Shown here: positions 20,901 to 24,516 of the stretch, piece after piece | Layout of the letters: every line of letters begins with the position of its first letter | How positions within the stretch are numbered: the stretch's first letter is position 1 | DNA from: Choristocarpus tenellus KU-1152 | Lineage: Eukaryota; Phaeophyceae | Length of the DNA stretch: 24,516 nucleotides | Reading direction: 5' to 3' | Assembly (NCBI GenBank): GCA_964200185.2 | Contig: CAXNAD020000209.1 | Coordinates: forward strand, 1-24,516 | Notes under the pieces: model-generated | What the model was told of the DNA's origin: nothing | What the model saw: the letters and a program-made list of their open reading frames with translations, nothing else | Database searches by the model: none | Position numbers and translations under genes: made by a program

Positions 20901-22885
20901 GCACTAACTGTGCATGCAGTGTAGGAAATAGACAAGTACTTGTGTTAACAGCAATGGTGTTACATTGGACTCTTTTGCACACAATCAATACACACTGTTA
21001 ATGCCTCCACTTCAAGTATATAGATCATAGCGGTACTAAAATCAAGTCACAGGACTTGTAGTACACAAGAAGAGAGAATATGTCATGTATCTGCCTAGCC
21101 CCTATTGCTGAGTATCCCCACTCCAGATCCTCTTGAATATTGTGCCACAGAATAACATTTTATTTCATTCTTCCAATATTTGTCTGATATTTTCCCCGAA
21201 TTTCCTTGAATACCTTCAATTCATTCGACTGGAACATGAACTGCTCGTTAGTGGTTTGGGCCCAGAGTGTACTAACCTTCTGGTTCTCGTGCAAACATAC
21301 TTTTGTGGTCATGCATGGGGATGGTTGTGTTGCTATATAAGCGATGCATGTTGCTGCTGGTGATTGTGCATTGTTGGGGTAAGGTGGCAGTGCTGCTGCT
21401 ATCGAATGGGTACAGAGAGGGTTATCGAATGGGTGGGTATTGTATAGGATAATGATACATAGTACGAAGTAGTCCTTAGGATAAATTCAAAGTAGGAAAC
21501 AGAGTAAAATTCCCAAAAAGTTCATTGTAGTACCACTCTTCACAGTCATGCATTATTCATTTCCATCTCATCTTGCTGTAGTTTGAAGCGGCTGCAGTAT
21601 CTCAGTTATGCCGTAAGCACTTCTGATTTAATCACAGGAACCTCAACCCAGTCGAATACGTGCTCCTCGCAGTTTGAATATGCTACCCAAGAACTTATGT
21701 GTTCCGCTGCAGGTGGCTACTGAGACTTGGTTTCTCCATGGTTGTTCTCCAGTCTAGGGTGCTCCTTTTCTGTGTTTTTGCTGGTCTCATCACTTTCTGC
21801 CATGACATTCTACTTTCTTCCCAATCCATATAAATATTTCTTGATGCTAGTATGTATTGAGTACATGTTTTTTGCCCTGTGCACATGAAGTCTCCTGTTG
21901 ACATTGCTTACTTCAATTGACAGGTACAGGTCTATCAGAACCAACCAGCACTGGTCTCTCATCCTTCCTCCTTGACACTGATGACGCTGAGGAACAATTC
22001 CAACCTTTCCAAGGAGCTACAGCAGGAGGAGTTCCTTCCCCAGACTCCTTCTCAGTGCATCCACCTCGTTATGGGGCATTTGTGTTTGGGGACAGGGTGC
22101 CTGTGAACGTAACAGGCGATTGGCCGGCACTGAGAAAGGAACCTGAGGCGATTGTTTTCCTCCTTGCTGAAGCTGCAGATGTTGCCAATTCGGCATGTAA
22201 ACTCTCATCTATGGCTTCAGGAGTTGCAGCTGAAGGAGATGGCTGCTTGTTCAGTGTGGCAACGATCAGAGTGAGATGGGGAAGTGGGCCTAGTTGGTTG
22301 AATGCCATTGTGCTGTGTGCAATACTTGAAAATATCTTTGTGTCATGATTGTTTATGTGTTCTGCAGGGTAGGGCAACACAAGATGTATTTGAGTAGGAA
22401 TGTGCAATTAGTGGAACGCATATTCGCGGTCTCTGGTTTATTTTGGATTTGTAATCATGAACCATTTTGTGGTCGTGTAAAGATACCCCTGTTGTACCAA
22501 TTGAGATGGCGATTTTGCACAGATAGTTGGGACTATGATAATGACGTCTCTGAAGCACCTTGGACCACTAGGGTACAGTACTACTTGGAGCATGGGGTGG
22601 GGTACAACTACTTGTTTTCTTCCAGAAGAAGACCAACCTCACCATGTCTAGGCTCAATCTCTCACCCCTTCTGGTATGCTTATGTGTGTAATCATGTACT
22701 TTTTTGTAATATTATTGCAACACTTGTAGGGTGTGATGAAGGAGGCAGGAGTGGACGAGGATAAACTGGTAGAGGCAGTGCTGCATGCTAGACTGGAAAA
22801 TGTAACTACTGACAGTGGTGTCAATTGGGACACTGTGGGAAACAACACAGACATGAAGAATGGTCTTGATGCAGCAGGAAACCAG
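2829..22885 (+). CDS. Full-size ABCA-type ABC transporter gene, 22 exons, 3' part outside window
   Basis: Spliced, it encodes about 1,484 residues (1,508 with the longer exon 4). The family is clear from [12 protein letters not shown] and [13 protein letters not shown] before TM2, [10 protein letters not shown] (coupling helix), [13 protein letters not shown], a complete NBD1, and SVTTLEEVF after it. Catalytic residues by my numbering: Walker A GHNGAGKST 672-680, Q-loop Gln 719, LSGGQ 771-775, Walker B FCMLDE 791-796 with catalytic Glu 796, H-loop His 827. Known ABCA proteins move lipids or related amphipaths across membranes using ATP; the substrate here is unknown. The start ATG at 2829 has an in-frame TGA at 2811 upstream. 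No in-frame stop occurs in any exon and all key residues are intact, so the seen part looks functional. TM8-12 and NBD2 are missing from the window, so either the gene continues beyond 24516 or it is truncated. Exon joints are inferred from homology and phase, without transcript evidence. Confidence 0.9.
3123..3236 (+). CDS. ABCA exon 2: first transmembrane helix
   Basis: Residues 49-86, beginning [13 protein letters not shown] and continuing into the hydrophobic run [19 protein letters not shown]. This matches the usual RxKGxTxCE-TM1 arrangement. The donor GTGCGA at 3237 is weak but is the only phase-0 site that leads into exon 3. The frame stays open to 3335, so the 3' edge is the less certain one. 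Intron 2 (3237-3882) shows no recognised feature. Confidence 0.75.
3883..3954 (+). CDS. ABCA exon 3: start of first exoplasmic loop
   Basis: Residues 87-110, [20 protein letters not shown] then PPYK. It sits after a good TATTTCAG acceptor and before GTGACT. Sequence conservation is modest here, so this short exon rests mainly on its splice sites, phase 0/0 and fit between neighbours. Intron 3 runs from 3955 to 4270 or, with the earlier acceptor, to 4198; nothing else is seen in it. Confidence 0.6.
4271..4491 (+). CDS. ABCA exon 4: first exoplasmic loop
   Basis: Residues 111-183 plus two bases of an Arg codon. It reads [20 protein letters not shown] and later [18 protein letters not shown]. 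The 'GP-x-PVPT-x-x-EFVAL' and '[11 protein letters not shown]' segments are typical of the ABCA loop. Two acceptors are possible in frame: TTTTCAG ending at 4270 (chosen) and CTTGTAG ending at 4198, which would add 24 residues including an Asn-Arg-Thr sequon. The donor is GTGAGA at 4492, phase 2. Intron 4 (4492-4859) shows nothing recognisable. Confidence 0.75.
4860..4932 (+). CDS. ABCA exon 5: first exoplasmic loop
   Basis: One base completes the split Arg, then residues 185-208: [20 protein letters not shown] ending HASE. The 'V-x-x-F/WM...F-x-x-L-x-Y-R-x-x-x-S-E' pattern is the family's. It contains an Asn-Leu-Thr glycosylation sequon. Acceptor TTCCCAG, donor GTGAGC at 4933, phase 0. A different frame is open upstream (from 4771) but is not family-like. 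Intron 5 (4933-5528) shows nothing recognisable. Confidence 0.8.
5529..5612 (+). CDS. ABCA exon 6: first exoplasmic loop
   Basis: Residues 209-236, [20 protein letters not shown] then LDRAEPGN. 'ERTWAVVAL' matches the conserved 'E-x-x-WA-x-I' strand of the ABCA loop. The acceptor is CTATCTAG; the donor GTTAGT at 5613 is the only GTT donor in the gene and is chosen because GN joins VDYTIRMN of the next exon in phase 0. Intron 6 (5613-6246) contains a short TATATA tract near 5630 and is otherwise plain. Confidence 0.75.
6247..6332 (+). CDS. ABCA exon 7: VDYTIRMN segment of first exoplasmic loop
   Basis: Residues 237-264 plus two bases of Arg 265. It starts [20 protein letters not shown]. The YTIRMN strand is a strong ABCA hallmark, and NFT is a glycosylation sequon. 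Acceptor CACTCAG, donor GTGAGA at 6333, phase 2. Intron 7 (6333-7227) is AT-rich with no recognised feature. Confidence 0.88.
7228..7483 (+). CDS. ABCA exon 8: end of first loop and second transmembrane helix
   Basis: One base completes Arg 265, then residues 266-350. [20 protein letters not shown] is the conserved 'YY-x-SGFLTLQ' helix. A Gly/Ser-rich acidic spacer follows, then [13 protein letters not shown] and TM2 ([13 protein letters not shown]). Acceptor ACAACAG, donor GTAAGG at 7484, phase 0. Intron 8 (7484-8657, 1,174 bp) has no supported element; open frames inside it have no recognisable motifs. Confidence 0.92.
8658..8717 (+). CDS. ABCA exon 9: cytoplasmic coupling segment
   Basis: Residues 351-370, [20 protein letters not shown]. 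This is the conserved 'P-x-SRLVK-x-x-VEEKE' stretch that contacts the nucleotide-binding domain. At 60 bp it is the second-shortest exon and its borders (acceptor AAAAG, donor GTGAGT at 8718) are fixed by homology on both sides. Intron 9 is 8718-9186; nothing else is seen in it. Confidence 0.9.
9187..9411 (+). CDS. ABCA exon 10: coupling helix, TM3 and TM4
   Basis: Residues 371-445. [20 protein letters not shown] is the signature coupling helix followed by TM3 ([19 protein letters not shown]). TM4 follows ([20 protein letters not shown]), ending ASCFSK. Acceptor TAACAG, donor GTGATG at 9412, phase 0. Intron 10 (9412-10167) shows no recognised feature. Confidence 0.93.
10168..10262 (+). CDS. 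ABCA exon 11: fifth transmembrane helix
   Basis: Residues 446-476 plus two bases of Arg 477: [20 protein letters not shown] then [12 protein letters not shown]. 'AKLASI' directly completes the SFFSKA-type motif left open by exon 10. Acceptor GACATAG, donor GTGAGG at 10263, phase 2. Intron 11 (10263-11151) shows no recognised feature. Confidence 0.9.
11152..11347 (+). CDS. ABCA exon 12: TM5-TM6 loop and sixth transmembrane helix
   Basis: One base completes Arg 477, then residues 478-542. [19 protein letters not shown], then [20 protein letters not shown] and TM6 ([18 protein letters not shown]) follow the family closely. NYS is a sequon in the short exoplasmic turn. Acceptor CCATAAG, donor GTAAGG at 11348, phase 0. 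The next intron is the largest in the window. Confidence 0.93.
12632..12866 (+). mobile_element. tRNA-derived SINE-like element, split by an insertion
   Basis: An RNA polymerase III A box (TGGTGCAGTGG, 12639-12649) fits the consensus TRGYNNARNGG exactly. A B box (GATTCAATCCC, 12842-12852) differs from GGTTCRANNCC at one base. They are 203 bp apart, but a 151-bp segment between them is bounded by a 10-bp direct repeat, AGTTGTGAAA. Removing it leaves a spacing of 52, normal for a tRNA. The part after the A box can fold an anticodon-like arm with a 7-base loop ATTAAAT, i.e. a Leu(TAA)-type anticodon. Acceptor and T stems do not pair well, so it is a derived element, not a working tRNA. Confidence 0.5.
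12678..12838. repeat. 151-bp insertion bounded by 10-bp direct repeat AGTTGTGAAA
   Basis: AGTTGTGAAA occurs at 12678-12687 and again at 12829-12838, exactly 151 bp apart. The intervening DNA is pyrimidine-rich with no coding potential and no obvious terminal inverted repeats. A 10-bp identical flank is what a target-site duplication would look like. Confidence 0.45.
12867..12919. repeat. 10-bp minisatellite (TGACATATAT)n
   Basis: Three perfect copies of TGACATATAT are followed by TGACAAATAT and TGTCAAATAT, about 5.3 units in all. It starts 14 bases after the B box, the position where SINEs often carry a short tandem-repeat tail. Confidence 0.85.
13463..13480. repeat. Short interstitial telomere-like run
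   Basis: ACCCTAACCCTAACCCTC, nearly three CCCTAA units, lies within intron 12. It is too short to infer a former chromosome end. Confidence 0.5.
13660..14062 (+). CDS. ABCA exon 13: TM6-NBD1 linker and start of NBD1
   Basis: Residues 543-676 plus one base of Gly 677. It opens [19 protein letters not shown], passes a His-rich (MYHQHHHG) and then a Gly/Glu-rich spacer, and enters NBD1 at [20 protein letters not shown], ending LLGHNGAG. The frame is continuous, so the consensus donor GTAAGT at 13951 within it is not needed. Acceptor GACAAAG, true donor GTGAGG at 14063, phase 1. Intron 13 (14063-15167, 1,105 bp) cuts the Walker A codon run and has no recognised content. Confidence 0.88.
15168..15265 (+). 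CDS. ABCA exon 14: second half of Walker A
   Basis: Two bases complete Gly 677, then residues 678-709: [19 protein letters not shown] and so on to REIDE. Lys 678 is the ATP-phosphate-binding Walker A lysine. Acceptor GGGCTAG, donor GTATGT at 15266, phase 0. Intron 14 (15266-15978) carries a TTAGGGTTAGG word near 15332 and nothing else recognised. Confidence 0.93.
15979..16094 (+). CDS. ABCA exon 15: Q-loop of NBD1
   Basis: Residues 710-747 plus two bases of Gly 748: [20 protein letters not shown] then [20 protein letters not shown] is the family Q-loop with Gln 719. Acceptor ATTTTCAG, donor GTGAGT at 16095, phase 2. Intron 15 is 16095-16985 and shows no recognised feature. Confidence 0.93.
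16986..17140 (+). CDS. ABCA exon 16: signature motif and Walker B of NBD1
   Basis: One base completes Gly 748, then residues 749-799. It contains [19 protein letters not shown] (771-789) and FCMLDEPTS (791-799); Glu 796 is the catalytic base. Acceptor GTTCCAG, donor GTAATT at 17141, phase 1. Intron 16 is 17141-17870, with no recognised feature. Confidence 0.94.
17871..18048 (+). CDS. ABCA exon 17: D-loop and H-loop of NBD1
   Basis: Two bases complete Gly 800, then residues 801-858 plus two bases of Arg 859. [14 protein letters not shown] follows the SG of the D-loop, and [20 protein letters not shown] contains the switch His 827. It ends [13 protein letters not shown], the usual close of an ABCA NBD. 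Acceptor GTGAAG, donor GTGAGG at 18049, phase 2. Intron 17 (18049-18773) shows GT-rich tracts but no element. Confidence 0.94.
18774..20001 (+). CDS. ABCA exon 18: regulatory domain, long linker and TM7
   Basis: One base completes Arg 859, then residues 860-1268, by far the longest exon. [15 protein letters not shown] starts the post-NBD domain and [13 protein letters not shown] (from about 935) is its hallmark. Then comes about 250 residues of acidic, Gly-, Ser- and Lys-rich low-complexity sequence with no hydrophobic core, before [18 protein letters not shown] and TM7 ([16 protein letters not shown], about 1229-1251). The start of the second exoplasmic loop reads [20 protein letters not shown]. 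Acceptor CCCTAAG, donor GTGGGT at 20002, phase 0. Reverse-strand open frames over this exon are its shadows. Intron 18 (20002-20579) shows nothing else. Confidence 0.92.
20580..20676 (+). CDS. ABCA exon 19: second exoplasmic loop
   Basis: Residues 1269-1300 plus one base of Ser 1301: [20 protein letters not shown] then [12 protein letters not shown]. Little conservation is expected here. The call rests on the acceptor CGCATAG, the donor GTAAGC at 20677, and on phases 0 and 1 both matching neighbours without a stop. Intron 19 (20677-21923, 1,247 bp) has no recognised element. Confidence 0.65.
21924..22270 (+). CDS. ABCA exon 20: second exoplasmic loop
   Basis: Two bases complete Ser 1301, then residues 1302-1416. 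[20 protein letters not shown] and [15 protein letters not shown] are the conserved pieces of this loop, with an NVT sequon. The second half ([19 protein letters not shown]) is Ala/Ser-rich and lineage-specific. Acceptor TTGACAG, donor GTGAGA at 22271, phase 0; the open frame runs on a further 26 codons past the donor, so the 3' edge is less sure. Intron 20 is 22271-22625, with no recognised feature. Confidence 0.75.
22626..22673 (+). CDS. ABCA exon 21: 16-codon exon in second exoplasmic loop
   Basis: Residues 1417-1432, [16 protein letters not shown], with an NLT sequon suited to an exoplasmic loop. Acceptor TTCTTCCAG, donor GTATGC at 22674, phase 0/0. No family motif confirms it, so it could be an alternative or false exon. 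The following intron 21 (22674-22729) is only 56 bp and carries an in-frame stop, so it cannot be read through. Confidence 0.5.
22730..22885 (+). CDS. ABCA exon 22: last exon seen, second exoplasmic loop
   Basis: Residues 1433-1484: [20 protein letters not shown], then a polar stretch with NVT and NNT sequons, ending DAAGNQ. Hydrophilic and glycosylatable, as expected for an exoplasmic loop, but without a diagnostic motif. Acceptor CTTGTAG, donor GTAGGT at 22886, phase 0. The family's next segment (before TM8) is not found anywhere downstream in the window. Confidence 0.55.
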
Positions 22886-24516
22886 GTAGGTCATCTGGAG
22901 TCATGCCAACAAGGAAGAGAATAGTAGATATCACTAGAGGCAAAGGTATGGGAAGTTGCAACTATTGTAATGGTTAGCACTAGTGGATGCCAAAGTGCGT
23001 AAGCATTTCGAATGCTCTGAAGGGTGTGTTTGTGTAGAGCTCAACTTTAGATGAAATTTTTTTGAACACTTTTCCTTTCTGCTTTCATGCTCACTGCATA
23101 AATTTCTGGGTAATTTGTGGACAAATTGTCCTTGTTGATTGTGGGGGTTGAGAGGTATATACAGGATTTATCACTTGAGTACTACCCAAGAGTCCGGGTT
23201 AGGGGGTAAGGTTGGGAAGAACACAGTCTAATTGAAACCATGGAAGGGACTGTTGCTTTATGTTTTCTGGATCTCTTTTGTCGTCACAACTACTTAGTGC
23301 TTCAAGATTCCTTTGATCTCGCGTTGAGTTTCTGATGGGTACAAAGAGACGGCCCATCCTCCTTGTATTTTGATGAGATTTCATATTGTGAATCATAGTG
23401 ACTGAATCATTCCAATTCAATTATATCACAGCTTAATTGAAACCGAAAACCTTGGACCAATTATTCGGATATATTTATTCTTCTTTGGGATGTTTGGAGG
23501 AGAGGACAAACACCGGAAGCACACAAACAACTGCCCAAGCACCATAAACATATCTATAGCTGCATGATAAGTCATGAGTATGCCCAGGGACTCTGAAGGT
23601 GGTGACGGTGGGTTCCAAAACGACTATGACATTGACCCACCGCCAGATATACTCGTGTGGAGGATGATGGCAAGGAAGGTGGAAGGTCAGATAAAACCTC
23701 AGAACCAGCCTTGAAGGCTGACTGTGAACCATCATCAATGATTAAGATGGGTAGCTTGCTGGAGGAAGACCACCGTATCACAGTCCACTAGTGCATAGAT
23801 CACTGTTTTGATTGTGTGTGACTGGTGTAGCGTTCAATGAGGAAGGGATAGAAGATACCATGAAGTCAACTTGGGAAGCAGTTGGCACCTATTGAGAGTC
23901 TTGTAAGCACAAGGAGCGCTTGGAGGAGATGTGCAGGGTGTTGTCAAGGGTTCAGCTGAAGAAAGTGATGCAGGATGTAGACTGACTAGTTGGTTTTTCA
24001 CTTATTCGATGGTGGACCGCTTTCTGTTCCTCAAGATCGTCATCATTCTTGACAAGAACCTTGAAGTCGTCAGCTACAAAGAATGTCAACATTATTGGGA
24101 GGTAAGCAGTTGGTATAGAAGAATGTAAAACAAGAACCGGTAGCTCTTGCATAAGGACTGAAATATAGAAGTCACCTGTCAGCTGACAAACCTTTCACAA
24201 CTATGCACTGTATGCATTTTGATGTTATATATTGACATCCATCATACAAACCCCATTACTTTTTATTTTGCGCTTCAAGTTGTGCCAAGTTAGTCACCTA
24301 TGTCATTTATCATTTTTTGTTCCCTCTGTGTTTTTTTCCTCCTCTAATCTTCAACGTTTCCTCCCCATGTCCAATCTCGCCTCTTCTGATATTGTTCCTT
24401 TGCTATACTCAGGAGATATGTCAGGAAGAAACGTGACTTGAGTCCGTCATGGAAAGGCTCAAAGTATCTGGGAGGGGGTGGTGGCTGTCCATTTGGGGTC
24501 AGTTTTTTCATGTCGC
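22886..24516. other. Presumed intron 22 or intergenic tail; no intact gene
   Basis: If the ABCA gene continues, this is its intron, more than 1.6 kb long. None of TM8-12 or NBD2 is present. Bases 22886-23570 show only an imperfect direct repeat (23222-23239 and 23427-23444, sharing TAATTGAAACC). Bases 23580-24101 are listed separately. A frame from about 24413 stays open to the window end but has no recognisable motif. Confidence 0.6.
23580..24101 (+). pseudogene. Possible decayed coding remnant, partly like ABCA exon 1
   Basis: Several adjoining open stretches look protein-like but change frame or meet stops. The first (ATG 23580, stop 23712-23714) reads MPRDSEGGDGGFQNDYDIDP. A second in another frame (23636-23788) contains VEDDGKEGGRSDKTSEPALK and later LLEEDHRITVH. 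A third (23812-23892) contains GVAFNEEGIEDTMKSTWEAV, meets TGA, and carries on in the same frame to 23982 with ERLEEMCRVLSRVQLKKVM. A fourth ends at a GTAAGC donor at 24102. GVAFNEE matches GIAFNEE of exon 1. I do not recognise the protein. It could instead be exons of a real gene with introns I cannot place, or chance. Confidence 0.35.

Noticed and set aside
1-24516. Bacterial operon, CRISPR array or phage interpretation
   Set aside because: No regularly spaced repeats with unique spacers and no compact gene string; the coding sequence is clearly spliceosomal.

Overview
The window looks like a piece of an intron-dense eukaryotic nuclear genome, most likely an alga or another protist. The evidence is 22 protein-coding segments, each bounded by AG acceptors and GT donors. 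Their reading phases match across every junction, and the introns range from 56 to 2,312 bases. Base composition is moderate, and no bacterial operon layout, Shine-Dalgarno spacing or CRISPR is visible. I cannot name the organism from sequence alone.

Bases 1-2828 are upstream, apparently non-genic and rich in repeats. They hold a roughly 610-bp foldback (inverted-repeat) element at 309-922, a degenerate tandem repeat around 1400-1800, and a relative or half copy of the foldback element at 2370-2730, about 100 bp before the first coding exon. All three are built partly from units about 74-75 bp long.

Bases 2829-22885 carry one plus-strand gene for a full-size ABCA-type ABC transporter (probably a lipid or amphipath transporter of a membrane). 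I can assemble about 1,484 residues from 22 exons. In order they are a short cytoplasmic N-terminus, TM1, a large exoplasmic loop, TM2-TM6 with the coupling-helix motif, a complete first nucleotide-binding domain (Walker A, Q-loop, signature, Walker B, D-loop and H-loop all intact), the ABCA 'VTTLEEVF' element, an unusually long acidic Gly-rich linker inside one 1.2-kb exon, TM7, and most of the second exoplasmic loop. The rest (end of the second loop, TM8-TM12, NBD2) is not seen here and should lie beyond the window if the gene is complete. Intron 12 contains a tRNA-Leu-like SINE head that appears split by a 151-bp insertion and is followed by a 10-bp minisatellite.

Bases 22886-24516 should be intron 22. 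They are not featureless: 23580-24101 contains overlapping, stop-interrupted stretches that look like decayed coding sequence. Part of this resembles exon 1 of the ABCA gene upstream, which suggests a tandem-duplication remnant or a neighbouring degenerate paralogue. I see no evidence for an entirely new multi-gene system. The most interesting items are the split SINE, the foldback family, the expanded linker, the GTG-biased splice donors and the exon-1 echo.
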